From NCBI RefSeq assembly GCF_012927345.1, contig NZ_JABBGJ010000003.1:186001-250000 (forward strand): 64,000 nt of DNA, given 5' to 3'. This DNA comes from Paraburkholderia polaris. Lineage in GTDB: Bacteria > Pseudomonadota > Gammaproteobacteria > Burkholderiales > Burkholderiaceae. The notes under the pieces were generated by a model. The model made no database searches, had not been told where the DNA came from, and saw only the letters and a list, made by a program, of their open reading frames with translations. Positions 27,363 through 40,863 of this stretch are shown piece after piece. The position numbers and the translations under genes were made by a program. How positions within the stretch are numbered: position 1 is the stretch's first letter; each line of letters opens with the position of its first letter.

Positions 27363-28433
27363 ATGCCGCGCCCGCTCTCAGCCACGATTCATACTGCCGC
27401 ACTCGCCAATAATCTTGCCGTCGCCCGGCGTTACGCACCAAAATCCAAGATCTGGGCCGTCGTCAAGGCGAACGCCTACGGACACGGCCTCGCGCGCGTT
27501 TTTCCCGGCTTGCGCGCAACCGACGGCTTCGGTCTGCTGGACCTCGAAGAAGCCGTGAAGTTGCGTGAATTGGGCTGGGCCGGCCCGATTCTGTTGCTCG
27601 AAGGCTTCTTTCGTCCGACCGATATCGACGTGATCGACCGCTACAGCCTGACCACGGCGCTGCACTCGGACGAACAGCTGCGCATGCTGGAAATGGCGCG
27701 CCTGTCCAAGCCCGTCAATATCCAGCTGAAGATGAACACCGGCATGAACCGCCTCGGTTACACGGTGGAAAAATTCCGCTCCGCGTGGGAGCGTGCGCGG
27801 GCTTGCCAGGGCGTCGGCCAGATCACGTTGATGACCCATTTCTCGGATGCCGACGGCGAACGCGGCGTCGCTCATCAGATGGAAGCGTTCGAGCGCGGCG
27901 CGCAAGGCATTGCCGGCGCGCGCAGCCTCTCGAACTCGGCGGCGACGCTGTGGCATCCCGCAGCGCACTTCGACTGGGTGCGCCCGGGCATCATGCTGTA
28001 CGGCGCGTCGCCCTCGGGCGTGACGGCCGCGATCCAGGGCACCGGCCTGCAACCGGCCATGACGCTCGCCTCCGAACTGATCGCCGTGCAGACGCTCACC
28101 GAAGGCAATACGGTCGGCTACGGTTCGGCGTTCAAGGCGCGCGGGGCGATGCGCATCGGCGTGGTGGCCTGCGGTTACGCGGACGGTTATCCGCGCGTTG
28201 CGCCGGAAGGCACGCCAGTGATCGTCGACGGCGTGCGTACGCGGATCGTCGGGCGGGTGTCGATGGACATGCTGACCGTCGACCTGACGCCGATCCCGAC
28301 GGCCAACGTCGGCTCGCGTGTCGAGCTATGGGGTACGTCGTTACCGATCGACGACGTCGCGCAAGCGTGCGGCACAATCGGCTACGAGCTGATGTGCGCG
28401 GTAGCGCCACGCGTGCCGATGCGTGCCGAGTAA
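27363..28433 (+). CDS. alr: Alanine racemase
   Basis: 356 residues. The PLP lysine lies in [11 protein letters not shown] (Lys35) and the second catalytic base, a Tyr, in [13 protein letters not shown]. The fold-type III barrel and C-terminal domain are complete. It supplies D-alanine for peptidoglycan. The ATG at 27363 follows a stretch without a strong ribosome-binding site. radA begins about 150 bases downstream, so read-through is possible. Confidence 0.97.
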   Translation: MPRPLSATIHTAALANNLAVARRYAPKSKIWAVVKANAYGHGLARVFPGLRATDGFGLLDLEEAVKLRELGWAGPILLLEGFFRPTDIDVIDRYSLTTALHSDEQLRMLEMARLSKPVNIQLKMNTGMNRLGYTVEKFRSAWERARACQGVGQITLMTHFSDADGERGVAHQMEAFERGAQGIAGARSLSNSAATLWHPAAHFDWVRPGIMLYGASPSGVTAAIQGTGLQPAMTLASELIAVQTLTEGNTVGYGSAFKARGAMRIGVVACGYADGYPRVAPEGTPVIVDGVRTRIVGRVSMDMLTVDLTPIPTANVGSRVELWGTSLPIDDVAQACGTIGYELMCAVAPRVPMRAE

Positions 28434-28584
28434 GGCGCCGCGCCGACAGGCCGGGTGAGAGCCGCCGATGGCGGCCTCGATGGCCGTCGCGAAGAGGGTC
28501 CCAATGACGGTTGCAGTGAGCGCCTCGATAAGAAGCGCCCAGCGAACGTATCAATCCAAAGAACAGCAACACAGGCAAGGGCGC

Positions 28585-29961
28585 GTGGCTAAACAGAAGA
28601 CGTTGTACATCTGCAGTGAATGCGGCGGCCAATCGCCGAAGTGGGCCGGGCAATGCCCGTCATGCAATGCGTGGAATACGCTGGTGGAATCGGTCGCGGA
28701 GGCGCCGTCCACGCATCGCTTCCAGTCGCTTGCGAAGAGCGCGCCGGTGCGGCGTCTCGCCGATATTGACGCGTCCGACGTGCCGCGCTTTTCGACCGGC
28801 GTCAGCGAGTTCGACCGTGTGCTGGGCGGCGGTCTTGTGCCGGGCGGCGTGGTGCTGATCGGCGGGGACCCGGGTATCGGCAAATCGACGCTGCTGCTGC
28901 AATCGCTCGCGGAAATTGCCGCGGACAAGCGCGCGCTTTATATCAGCGGCGAAGAATCGGCTGCGCAGATTGCGTTGCGTGCGCAACGACTTTCGTTGCT
29001 CGAACCTGGCTCGAAGGCCAGCGAGCTGCAACTGCTGGCGGAAATTCAGCTCGAGAAGATCCAGGCGACGATCGCCGAGCAGCGGCCAGACGTCGCGGTG
29101 ATCGACTCGATTCAAACCGTTTATTCCGACGCGCTCACCTCCGCACCCGGTTCGGTCGCACAGGTGCGCGAGTGCGCTGCGCAATTGACGCGTATCGCCA
29201 AACAGTCGGGCACCACGATCATCATGGTCGGCCACGTCACCAAGGAAGGTGCGCTCGCCGGGCCGCGCGTGCTCGAGCACATCGTCGACACCGTGTTGTA
29301 CTTCGAGGGCGACACGCATTCGTCGTACCGGTTGGTGCGCGCGATCAAGAACCGCTTCGGCGCGGTCAACGAACTCGGCGTGTTCGCGATGACCGAGCGC
29401 GGTCTGCGCGGTGTCGCCAATCCGTCGGCGCTATTTCTGTCGCAGCACGAGCAATCCGTTCCGGGGTCTTGCGTGCTCGTGACGCAGGAAGGCACGCGGC
29501 CGCTGCTGGTCGAAGTGCAGGCGCTAGTCGATGCGGCCAACGCGCCGAATCCACGGCGCCTTGCCGTGGGGCTGGAACAGAATCGTCTGGCGATGCTGCT
29601 GGCGGTGCTGCATCGGCACGCCGGCATCGCCTGTTTCGACCAGGACGTGTTCCTGAACGCGGTGGGCGGCGTGAAGATCACCGAGCCCGCGGCCGACCTC
29701 GCCGTGCTGCTCGCGATCCACTCTTCTATGCGCAACAAGCCGCTGCCCAAGGGGCTGGTCGTATTCGGCGAAGTGGGCCTCGCCGGCGAAATCCGGCCGT
29801 CGCCCCGCGGTCAGGACCGTCTTAAGGAGGCGGCCAAACTGGGCTTCTCGGTCGCGGTCATTCCGAAGGCCAATGCACCGAAACAGCCGATTGAAGGCTT
29901 ACAGGTTGTTGCAGTCGAAAGGATCGAGCAGGCCATCGATCAGGTCCGCATGCTTGAATAG
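28585..29961 (+). CDS. radA: DNA repair protein RadA
   Basis: 458 residues from the GTG at 28585 (VAKQKTLYICSECGG), the family's usual start and length; the frame is open back to 28468 but without family similarity. The zinc finger CSECGGQ...GQCPSC, the Walker A GGDPGIGKST, the RadA-specific KNRFG motif (AIKNRFGAVNELG) and a Lon-like C-terminal domain are all present. RadA is a branch-migration helicase acting with RecA in recombinational repair. Confidence 0.97.
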   Translation: MAKQKTLYICSECGGQSPKWAGQCPSCNAWNTLVESVAEAPSTHRFQSLAKSAPVRRLADIDASDVPRFSTGVSEFDRVLGGGLVPGGVVLIGGDPGIGKSTLLLQSLAEIAADKRALYISGEESAAQIALRAQRLSLLEPGSKASELQLLAEIQLEKIQATIAEQRPDVAVIDSIQTVYSDALTSAPGSVAQVRECAAQLTRIAKQSGTTIIMVGHVTKEGALAGPRVLEHIVDTVLYFEGDTHSSYRLVRAIKNRFGAVNELGVFAMTERGLRGVANPSALFLSQHEQSVPGSCVLVTQEGTRPLLVEVQALVDAANAPNPRRLAVGLEQNRLAMLLAVLHRHAGIACFDQDVFLNAVGGVKITEPAADLAVLLAIHSSMRNKPLPKGLVVFGEVGLAGEIRPSPRGQDRLKEAAKLGFSVAVIPKANAPKQPIEGLQVVAVERIEQAIDQVRMLE

Positions 29962-30104
29962 ACGGGGTTTTGCCGTCCGCGAGCGCTGTCGGCGCCGTAA
30001 TGGGCGGTAAATATCTCCATATTGGCTGTAACCTACCCGACGTTCCTTTTTTCTAAGCTGCGGAAGTATTGCATCCCTTCTGATGCCGAAAAAAGGATCG
30101 CGCC

Positions 30105-30383
30105 TTGAAACAGTCATATGAAACCGTGGCCGAGCGGCCGATGCAGGTGCGCGGCTGCCGCGTCTCCGAGCCCATTCGCCAGCCTTGGGGCGGCGCTTGC
30201 CGGATTGTCGAGTGGATCGACACGACCGGGCAGATTTCGCGCCGGGTGGTGGCCGAAGATGTCACTGCCGCCGAAGTACGCGCGACGATCAACCGTCACG
30301 TGGAAGGCCGCAAGCATTTCCTGTACGACGACGAAAAAACGCCGCGCCAGGTATTGCCGCGACAGACGGCCGCGCGGCGCTGA
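30105..30383 (+). CDS. Small DUF2866-like protein of unknown function
   Basis: 92 residues from a TTG at 30105, preceded by AAAGGA seven bases upstream; no ATG in this frame is well placed near the start (the first is codon 13). The core VRGCRVSEPIRQPWGGACRIVEWID and RATINRHVEGRKHFLYDDE resembles the DUF2866 family that I know from Burkholderia. It is small, soluble and charged, with no membrane segment. No function can be proposed. It stands alone between radA and a convergent gene. Confidence 0.72.
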   Translation: MKQSYETVAERPMQVRGCRVSEPIRQPWGGACRIVEWIDTTGQISRRVVAEDVTAAEVRATINRHVEGRKHFLYDDEKTPRQVLPRQTAARR

Positions 30384-30442
30384 GGCTGGGGCGCGCCAGG
30401 GCTTGGTTCAACACCGGCTTAACCTCGCGGCCCGGCGGCGGT

Positions 30443-31612
30443 TTAGCCGATCAGACGCTCGTCGTCGCTGGCATCGTTTCCGTCTTTATCGTGGTTCATC
30501 GCCGCGTACGCCTCACGGTTGAACAGTGGGTGCTGCGCAGCTTCCGCCGGGGTCAGCACCGGCGAGACGCAGCAGTCCAGCGACTCCAGCAGCAATACCC
30601 ATTCTTCCAGCGGACGCTTGACGATCAGGTCAGCCAACTCCTGCGTCAACGCGGCGGCGTCCGGGCCGCCGATCGCCTGGCCGAGGCTCCAGTGCCGCGT
30701 CGCCCATTCGGGGCGGTCCAGCGCCATGCACAGCGTTTCCCAGAACTTCAGCTCGAGCGCGCCGACCGCGAGCCAGCGATTGTCGAGCGTCCGATACAGG
30801 TTGTAGCAGGGCACGCCGCCGTTCAGCAGACCGGCGCCGGCGGCCGGCGCGGCGCCCTCATTGGCGAGCGCCACTTGCGCGACGACGTTGTGCGCGTGGG
30901 TGACGTGCGTCATAGAGACGTCGACGAAGCGGCCAATGCCGCCGCGCGACACGTGCCATAGCGCGGCGAGAATTTGCGTCACCGCACTTAACGCGCCGCC
31001 GAGCAGGTCGGCAATCTGGAAATTTGGCAGAATCGGCGCGCCGTCGCGGCCCGCCAGCTGGTCGAGCACGCCCGCGTAGCCGATGTAGTTCAGATCGTGA
31101 CCGGCATGGTCGACAAACGGACCGCTCGCACCGTAACCGCTGATCGCGCAGTAGACCAACCTCGGATTGACCGCACGCAGGGTTTCGTAGCCGATGCCGA
31201 GGCGCTCCATCACGCCGGGCCGGAAACTCTCGATCAGCACATCCGCTTCGGCCGCGAGTGCGCGCAATACATTGCGTCCCGCTTCCGATTTGAGGTCGAG
31301 CCGCGTTTCACGCTTGCCGCGATTCACCAGCCGGTAAAACGCGCCGGGGCGGCCGGCTACGCGGTCGCTCGACGATTGCATCATCGTGCGGGTGGGGTCG
31401 CCCGCACCGGGCGCTTCGATCTTCAGCACGTCGGCGCCGAGTTCTGCAAGCCGCAAGGCGGCCACCGGACCGGGCAGCAGGCGCGTCAGGTCCAGCACGC
31501 GCAGGCCTTGCAGCGGAGCAGGCACTGCCACTGATGACGACGCAGCTGACGGCGTGGTTGAAGACTCAGATAAAGATTCCGGTGAAGACGCAGACGAGCT
31601 CACGGGTGACAA
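30443..31612 (-). CDS. Family III CoA-transferase / alpha-methylacyl-CoA racemase-like protein
   Basis: 389 residues of the CaiB/BaiF family. The start is a TTG at 31612 with an ideal GGAGG six bases ahead; it adds about 34 Ser-rich residues before LQGLRVLDLTRLLPGPVA. The pattern GHDLNYIGYAG (His) and NFQIADLLGG (Asp) matches the His/Asp catalytic pair of the racemase branch (AMACR/Mcr), so epimerisation of 2-methylacyl-CoA esters is likelier than CoA transfer. It lies 46 bases after yheS on the same strand and may be co-transcribed. Confidence 0.87.
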   Translation of the reverse strand: MSPVSSSASSPESLSESSTTPSAASSSVAVPAPLQGLRVLDLTRLLPGPVAALRLAELGADVLKIEAPGAGDPTRTMMQSSSDRVAGRPGAFYRLVNRGKRETRLDLKSEAGRNVLRALAAEADVLIESFRPGVMERLGIGYETLRAVNPRLVYCAISGYGASGPFVDHAGHDLNYIGYAGVLDQLAGRDGAPILPNFQIADLLGGALSAVTQILAALWHVSRGGIGRFVDVSMTHVTHAHNVVAQVALANEGAAPAAGAGLLNGGVPCYNLYRTLDNRWLAVGALELKFWETLCMALDRPEWATRHWSLGQAIGGPDAAALTQELADLIVKRPLEEWVLLLESLDCCVSPVLTPAEAAQHPLFNREAYAAMNHDKDGNDASDDERLIG

Positions 31613-31658
31613 GGGCTACCTCCGATCGATGCCGGCGCGGACGAGGAACAGCCTGCCG

Positions 31659-33602
<1,944 letters not shown>

Positions 33603-33737
33603 GAAGAGGCCGGTCGAAGAAAAACGCTATTTTAGACTGCCGGGGCTGACACCGGGCGCTCAGCCAGGATCGGCCATTCGGCCGACTGTACCGGCGCAGC
33701 TTTTGGCATAGACTGACGGCTTTCACGGGGAGAGCAT

Positions 33738-34217
33738 ATGACATCAATTTATTCGTTTTCTGCACGTACGCTCGGCGGCGAGGAAGTGAGCCTCGAGCGC
33801 TATCAAGGCAAGGTCTTGCTGATCGTCAATACGGCGAGCGAATGCGGGTTCACGCCGCAGTACGCGGGCCTGCAAAAGGTCTATGACACTTACGCGGCGC
33901 GTGGACTCGCGGTGCTCGGTTTTCCGTGCAACCAGTTCGGCAAGCAGGAACCGGGTGACGCCACCCAGATCGGGAGTTTCTGCGAAAAGAATTACGGCGT
34001 GACCTTCCCGATGTTCGACAAGATCGATGTGAACGGCGCCAATGCGCATCCGTTGTTCCGCTATCTGACGGGCGAGGCGCCGGGCTTGCTAGGGCTCGAA
34101 GCGATCAAATGGAACTTCACCAAGTTCCTGATCGGTCGCGACGGCAATGTGGTGAAACGCTATGCGCCGCTGACCAAGCCCGAGGCGATTGTCGAGGACA
34201 TCGAAAAGCAGTTGTAA
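33738..34217 (+). CDS. Glutathione peroxidase (Cys type)
   Basis: 159 residues. The peroxidatic residue is Cys36 in NTASECGFTPQY rather than selenocysteine; the other tetrad members are present in FPCNQFGKQEPG (Gln) and WNFTKFL (Trp, Asn). Such bacterial enzymes reduce hydroperoxides, often with thioredoxin rather than glutathione. A GGGGAGAG ribosome-binding site precedes the ATG. The gene is divergent from yheS with a 135-base gap. Confidence 0.95.
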   Translation: MTSIYSFSARTLGGEEVSLERYQGKVLLIVNTASECGFTPQYAGLQKVYDTYAARGLAVLGFPCNQFGKQEPGDATQIGSFCEKNYGVTFPMFDKIDVNGANAHPLFRYLTGEAPGLLGLEAIKWNFTKFLIGRDGNVVKRYAPLTKPEAIVEDIEKQL

Positions 34218-34348
34218 CGCGTCGCGCAGCCGGAGGTTCGGCACGGGCTGGGGCGGGTGCTGGAGTGGGAGACCGGGCACGAGCCAGTGCTCGAACCCGA
34301 GCTGATGTTGAAGCCCCTGCCGGTCGCGGTGGCGCGGCAGCAGGAGCG

Positions 34349-35788
34349 CTACAGGATCGGCGAGAACAACCGCGCCACGTGCATCAGCACGCGCCGCAGC
34401 GCGCTCGCCTCGCGGTACTCGTTGCGGTCGATTTCGAGCGACTCCGCGAAGTCTTTGAGCAGCATCGCTTCGACATCTTTGGCAAAGCCGCGGTCCACGG
34501 TGAGCACCATGATCTCGAAGTTCAGCCGGAACGAGCGGTTGTCGAGATTGGCGCTGCCGATTGCCGCCGCCACGCTGTCGATCAGCACGACCTTCTGGTG
34601 CAGGAAGCCCGGCTGGTAGCGGAAGATCCGGATGCCCGCGCGCAGCGAGTCGTACGCATACAGTTTCGAGGCGGTGAACACCACGCGGTGATCGCGCCGG
34701 CACGGAATCAGGATGCGCACATCCACGCCACGGAGCGCCGCCAGTCGCAACGCGGAGAACACGGCTTCGTCGGGTATGAGATAAGGCGTGGTGATCCAGA
34801 TCCGCTCGCGTGCCGCGTTGATCGCCTCGACAAAGAAGAGCGAGCAGGTCTCCTGCTTGTCGGCTGGACCACTCGGCACGACGAGGCAGTGCATGCCCTC
34901 GTCGGTTGGCTGGAAAGCCGGCATGACGAACTCGGGCAGCTGCTGGGTCGCCCAGTGCCAGTCCTCGGTGAACACGAACTGGATGCTGGCGACGGCCGGG
35001 CCGCGCACTTCGATATGCGTATCGCGCCACGGCGACAGTGGGGGCTTGCCACCGAGATATTCAACACCGACGTTGTGTCCGCCGACAAATGCGCGCTCAC
35101 CGTCCACCGAGACGATCTTGCGGTGATTGCGGAAGTTCAACTGCAGGCGGTTGACGAAGCGGCGATTGGTGGCGAACGGGTGCGTCTCTACGCCGCCCGC
35201 GCGCAGCGCCGCCACGTAGCGATGGGGCAGATCGAAACTGCCGATGCTGTCGTACAGGAAGTAGACGCGCACGCCTTGCTGCGCTTTCGCGATCAGCGCG
35301 TCTTTGAGCATCTCGCCGAGCGCGTCGTCGCGGACGATGAAGAACTGCACGATTACGTAATTGCGTGCGCCTTCGATCGCTTCGAAGATCGCCTCGAAAG
35401 TCGCTGCTCCGTTCACAAGCGTGCGCACGGAGTTGCCCGGCAGGAACGGCATGCCGCCCAGGCGAGTGAGCGAGTGCACAAGCCTCGCGCCAAGCTCCTG
35501 GGTAGGCAGCCCGGCCGAGGAGGCGCGCGTGTCCCATTCCTGAGGATGCGCGCGCGAGCGCAGCAATTCGTTTTCGATGCGGCGAGCGTCCGCGTAACCC
35601 TCGAATTTGCTGCGGCCGAGGAACAGGTACGGCACCAGCGTCAGATACGGCATGGCGACCAGCGACACGGCCCATGCGATCGCGCCTTGCGATGTGCGGG
35701 TGTTCAGAATGGCGTGGCACGCCGCAACCACGCCGAGAATATGGGCGAGGGCGACCAGCGTGCCAATATGAAGCAGGTCGAATTCCAT
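34349..35788 (-). CDS. cls: Cardiolipin synthase
   Basis: 479 residues from the ATG at 35788 (MEFDLLHIG), the usual length of ClsA-type enzymes; an in-frame TTG seven codons upstream is less likely. Two N-terminal membrane helices are followed by two phospholipase D motifs: HRKIVSVD near residue 230 and HQKVVLID near 405, both complete HxKxxxxD. The enzyme condenses two phosphatidylglycerols, or PG with another phospholipid, to cardiolipin at the inner membrane. Confidence 0.94.
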   Translation of the reverse strand: MEFDLLHIGTLVALAHILGVVAACHAILNTRTSQGAIAWAVSLVAMPYLTLVPYLFLGRSKFEGYADARRIENELLRSRAHPQEWDTRASSAGLPTQELGARLVHSLTRLGGMPFLPGNSVRTLVNGAATFEAIFEAIEGARNYVIVQFFIVRDDALGEMLKDALIAKAQQGVRVYFLYDSIGSFDLPHRYVAALRAGGVETHPFATNRRFVNRLQLNFRNHRKIVSVDGERAFVGGHNVGVEYLGGKPPLSPWRDTHIEVRGPAVASIQFVFTEDWHWATQQLPEFVMPAFQPTDEGMHCLVVPSGPADKQETCSLFFVEAINAARERIWITTPYLIPDEAVFSALRLAALRGVDVRILIPCRRDHRVVFTASKLYAYDSLRAGIRIFRYQPGFLHQKVVLIDSVAAAIGSANLDNRSFRLNFEIMVLTVDRGFAKDVEAMLLKDFAESLEIDRNEYREASALRRVLMHVARLFSPIL

Positions 35789-36088
<300 letters not shown>

Positions 36089-36973
36089 TCAGACCGGCAG
36101 ATCTGCGGCCTGAATCAGGAACACGTTGTCGTCGCCGGCACTGGTCGACAGCCAGACCAGATCGAGGCCGCCGAATGCCGCTTCGACGTTCGCGCGCTCG
36201 TTGCCGATCTCGACCACCAGCACGCCGTCTTCGGTCAGCCAGTTGCGCGCTTCAGCGATGATCCGGCGCACGATATCCATGCCGTCCGCGCCGCCTGCCA
36301 AGGCCATGTCGGGCTCGTGCTTGTATTCGGCGGGCAGTTCCTGCATCGAGGCGGCGTTCACATACGGCGGATTGCTGATGATCACGTCGTAGCGGCGCTC
36401 GGCGAGCGGCGCGTACAGATCGCCTTCGAAGAGGGCGACGCGGTCATCGAGCTTGTAGTCCGTCACGTTGCGCGTGGCGACTTCGAGAGCAGGTGCGGAG
36501 AGATCGACTGCGTCGATATCCGCGTTCGGGAATGCGTGCGCCGCGAGGATCGCAAGGCAGCCGGAGCCGGTGCACAGTTCCAGCACGGCGCCCACCTGCT
36601 CGGGATCTTCCACGTACGGCTGGAGGCCGTCCTGCAGCAACTCGCCGATGAACGAGCGCGGCACGATCACGCGTTCATCCACGTAGAAGCGGAAGCCGTG
36701 CATCCACGCTTCCTGCGTGATGTAGGCCGCCGGCACGCGCTGGCCGGCGCGGCGCTCGATCACGTTCAGCACGGCGTCGATTTCAGCCGCGGAGAGACGC
36801 GCGTCGAGGAACGGCTCCAGCAGATCGAGCGGCAGATGCAGCGTCTGCAGTATCAGATAAGCGGCTTCGTCGTAGGCGTTGGCCGAGCCGTGGCCGAACG
36901 ACAACTCGGCCTGGTTGAAGCGCGACACCGCGAAACGCAGCAGGTCGCGGACAGTGGAAAACGGGAGCGTCAT
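36089..36973 (-). CDS. prmB: Ribosomal protein L3 glutamine methyltransferase PrmB
   Basis: 294 residues of the HemK family of N5-glutamine methyltransferases. The SAM-binding ELCTGSGCLAI near residue 135 and the substrate motif NPPYVN near 205 are intact, and the EYKHEPDMALAGGADGMD segment is typical of PrmB. It methylates a Gln of ribosomal protein L3. It lies 16 bases after dapE on the same strand with AAGGAA as ribosome-binding site, so it ends the dap transcript. Confidence 0.94.
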   Translation of the reverse strand: MTLPFSTVRDLLRFAVSRFNQAELSFGHGSANAYDEAAYLILQTLHLPLDLLEPFLDARLSAAEIDAVLNVIERRAGQRVPAAYITQEAWMHGFRFYVDERVIVPRSFIGELLQDGLQPYVEDPEQVGAVLELCTGSGCLAILAAHAFPNADIDAVDLSAPALEVATRNVTDYKLDDRVALFEGDLYAPLAERRYDVIISNPPYVNAASMQELPAEYKHEPDMALAGGADGMDIVRRIIAEARNWLTEDGVLVVEIGNERANVEAAFGGLDLVWLSTSAGDDNVFLIQAADLPV

Positions 36974-36989
36974 CGCAGAAATTCCTTGG

Positions 36990-38201
<1,212 letters not shown>

Positions 38202-38264
38202 TTAAGCAACGCGGCGAGGCCACGTTTTACCGCTTGTTGCGTTCGATCTTCGCACCCGGACCTA

Positions 38265-38299
38265 GTGCCTGGTGCCTGGTGCCTGGTGCCTGGTGCCTG
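38265..38299. repeat. 7-bp tandem repeat (GTGCCTG), five copies
   Basis: Five perfect copies start at 38265, 38272, 38279, 38286 and 38293, followed by a partial sixth. It lies in the 231-base gap between dapE and the ArsC-like gene, inside an otherwise compact gene cluster. Confidence 0.95.
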
Positions 38300-38360
38300 G
38301 TGCTGCGTTTGACCTTCGCGCTCGACCTTTGCTTCCGATCTTGCGCGTCAAATCCGTCGA

Positions 38361-38726
38361 TCAGGCAAACAGCGCCGCGTATTCGTCCGCGGAGAAACCG
38401 AGCGACTTGACCTTTCCGTTGACCACCAGCACCGGCCGCTTGATCACCGACGGCTTGTGGATCATCAACGCGATCGCGCCGGACTGCGTGTCCGCCGCCG
38501 CCTTCATGTCGTCGGACAGGCCGCGCCAGGTCGTGCCGCGGCGGTTCAGCAATGCGTCGAGCTTCACGTCCTTCAGCCAGTCCTGCACCAGCGGCTCGGT
38601 CACGCCGTGTTTCTTGAAGTCGTGGAATTCGAACTCGACGTCATGCTCTTCGAGCCACACACGGGCCTTCTTCACGGTGTCGCAGTTGGGGATGCCGTAG
38701 ACGACGGTCTTGGTGCCGCGAGCCAT
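38361..38726 (-). CDS. ArsC/Spx-like protein (YffB type)
   Basis: 121 residues of the arsenate reductase/Spx thioredoxin-like family. The N-terminal YGIPNCDTVKKARVWLEEH carries the single active-site Cys (about Cys15), and IKRPVLVVNGKVKSLGFS is the conserved C-terminal end. The YffB branch lacks proven arsenate reductase activity; it often lies beside dapE/dapD in proteobacteria, as here. The ATG overlaps the dapD stop by one base (TGATG), so expression is coupled to lysine synthesis genes. Confidence 0.9.
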   Translation of the reverse strand: MARGTKTVVYGIPNCDTVKKARVWLEEHDVEFEFHDFKKHGVTEPLVQDWLKDVKLDALLNRRGTTWRGLSDDMKAAADTQSGAIALMIHKPSVIKRPVLVVNGKVKSLGFSADEYAALFA

Positions 38727-39553
38727 CAGTCGCCTCGCAGCAGCTCGTTCAGGCCGACCTTCGCACGCGTCTTGGCGTCGACCTTCTTGACGATCACGGC
38801 GCAGTACAGGCTGTGCGAACCGTCCTTCGACGGCAGGTTGCCCGCCACCACCACCGAGCCCGCCGGAATGCGGCCGTACGTGACTTCGCCGGTTTCGCGG
38901 TCATAAATCTTGGTGCTTTGGCCGAGGTACACGCCCATCGAGATCACCGAGTTTTCTTCGACGATTACGCCTTCCACCACTTCCGAACGCGCGCCGATGA
39001 AGCAGTTGTCTTCGATGATGACCGGGTTGGCCTGCAGCGGCTCCAGCACGCCGCCGATGCCCACGCCACCCGACAGGTGGACGTTCTTGCCGATCTGCGC
39101 GCACGAACCGACGGTCGCCCACGTGTCGACCATCGTGCCTTCGTCCACATACGCACCGATGTTGGTGTACGACGGCATCAGCACGACGTTCTTCGCGATG
39201 AACGAGCCGCGGCGCGCGATGGCGGGCGGCACCACGCGGAAGCCGCCGGCGGCGAAATCTTCAGCGGTGTAGTTGGCGAACTTCGACGGCACCTTGTCGT
39301 AGAACTGCGAGTAACCACCGGCCGGCATCGGCGCGTTGTCTTCCAGGCGGAACGACAGCAGCACGGCTTTCTTCAGCCATTGATTGACGATCCAGTCGCC
39401 GTCTTTCTTTTCGGCCACGCGCAGCGCGCCCTTGTCCAGTTGCTCGATGGCGTGGGCGACGGCTTCGCGCACGTCGGCCGGAGCGGCCTTCGGCGACAGT
39501 TCGGCGCGGTTTTCCCAGGCGGTATCAATGATCTGCTGAAGTTGTTGCGACAT
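38726..39553 (-). CDS. dapD: Tetrahydrodipicolinate N-succinyltransferase
   Basis: 275 residues from the ATG at 39553 ([19 protein letters not shown]). The middle and C-terminal parts show hexapeptide repeats of a left-handed beta-helix (for example [20 protein letters not shown] and [16 protein letters not shown]), as in trimeric DapD. It transfers succinyl from succinyl-CoA to tetrahydrodipicolinate. It follows dapC by 68 bases. Confidence 0.97.
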   Translation of the reverse strand: MSQQLQQIIDTAWENRAELSPKAAPADVREAVAHAIEQLDKGALRVAEKKDGDWIVNQWLKKAVLLSFRLEDNAPMPAGGYSQFYDKVPSKFANYTAEDFAAGGFRVVPPAIARRGSFIAKNVVLMPSYTNIGAYVDEGTMVDTWATVGSCAQIGKNVHLSGGVGIGGVLEPLQANPVIIEDNCFIGARSEVVEGVIVEENSVISMGVYLGQSTKIYDRETGEVTYGRIPAGSVVVAGNLPSKDGSHSLYCAVIVKKVDAKTRAKVGLNELLRGD

Positions 39554-39621
39554 ATGCGTGCTCTGAAGAGTTGAAGTCTGAAGAAGGGATGCGGTGCGCG
39601 GGGTTGCCGAATATGAAAAAC

Positions 39622-40863
39622 TCAGCCCGCGAGCGCGCGGCAAAAATCGACGATCCGTTGTGCGCCTTGCGTGCATTCGTCGACATCGGCGACGAGCGCC
39701 ATGCGCACGAAATTGCGGCCGGGGTTCACACCGTGCGCAGTGCGCGCGAGGAACGAGCCCGGCAGAACCGTCACATTATAGTCGGCGTAGAGGCGCTGGG
39801 CGAACTCGGTGTCCGACAGGCCCGTGCGCGAGACGTCCGCCCACAGGTAGAACGCGGCGTCCGGCAGGCGCACGTCGAGCACCGCGGCGAGCATCGGCGT
39901 CACGGTGGAAAACTTCTGCACGTACTTCGCGCGGTTCTCGCGCACGTGCGTTTCGTCATTCCAGGCCGCGATGCTGGCACTCTGGAACACCGTCGACAAG
40001 GCCGCGCCGTGGTATGTCCGGTATAGCAGGAAGTCTTTCAGGATCGCCGCGTCGCCCGCCACGAAGCCCGAGCGCATGCCCGGCACGTTCGAGCGCTTGG
40101 ACAGGCTCGACAGCATCACGAGGCGCTCGAAGCCGCGGCCGAGTTTGTGGGCCGCTTCCAGGCCGCCGAGCGGCGGATTGGCTTCGTCGAAGTAGATTTC
40201 GGAGTAGCACTCGTCCGAGGCAATCACGAAACCGTAGCGGTCCGACAACGCGAACAGTTCGCGCCAGTCGTCCAGCGTGAGCACCGCGCCGGTGGGATTG
40301 CCCGGCGAGCATACGTACAGCAGCTGCGTGCGCGCCCAGATGTCGGGCGGGACCGCCGAATAGTCGCAGGCGAAGTTACGCGCCGGGTCGCTATTGACGA
40401 AGTACGGCTCTGCGCCGGCGAGAATCGCCGCGCCTTCATAGATTTGGTAGAACGGGTTCGGACAGAGTACGATCGCAGGTTCGCCGTCAGCATTACGCGC
40501 GTTGTCCCGCGCATTGTCCCGTTCAGGGTCGATGACCGTTTGTGCGAGCGCAAAAAGCGCCTCACGCGAGCCCGCCACTGGCAGCACCTGGGTAGCCGGA
40601 TCGACCGGGGGCAGGTTGTAGCGCTGCGTCACCCATTTCGCGATCGACTCGCGCAGTGCGGGCGAACCGATGGTGGCCGGATAAGCCGACAAACCGCCGA
40701 GCGAGGCGATCACCGCGTCGCGAATCAGCGCCGGCGTGGGATGTTTCGGTTCGCCGATGCCGAAGCTGATGTGCGCGAGGCCGGCGGGCGGCGTGACGTC
40801 CTTGAAAAGCGCACGCAGCTTTTCGAACGGATAGGGCTGAAGGGAGTCGAGTAGCGGGTTCAC
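39622..40863 (-). CDS. dapC: Succinyldiaminopimelate aminotransferase DapC
   Basis: 413-residue fold-type I PLP aminotransferase starting at a GTG ([19 protein letters not shown]). The PLP lysine lies in [15 protein letters not shown] near residue 255 and the cofactor Asp/Tyr segments [12 protein letters not shown] and [12 protein letters not shown] are intact. DapC makes N-succinyl-LL-DAP from its keto precursor; the adjacent dapD and dapE support this over other aminotransferase roles. No strong ribosome-binding site precedes the GTG. Confidence 0.93.
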   Translation of the reverse strand: MNPLLDSLQPYPFEKLRALFKDVTPPAGLAHISFGIGEPKHPTPALIRDAVIASLGGLSAYPATIGSPALRESIAKWVTQRYNLPPVDPATQVLPVAGSREALFALAQTVIDPERDNARDNARNADGEPAIVLCPNPFYQIYEGAAILAGAEPYFVNSDPARNFACDYSAVPPDIWARTQLLYVCSPGNPTGAVLTLDDWRELFALSDRYGFVIASDECYSEIYFDEANPPLGGLEAAHKLGRGFERLVMLSSLSKRSNVPGMRSGFVAGDAAILKDFLLYRTYHGAALSTVFQSASIAAWNDETHVRENRAKYVQKFSTVTPMLAAVLDVRLPDAAFYLWADVSRTGLSDTEFAQRLYADYNVTVLPGSFLARTAHGVNPGRNFVRMALVADVDECTQGAQRIVDFCRALAG

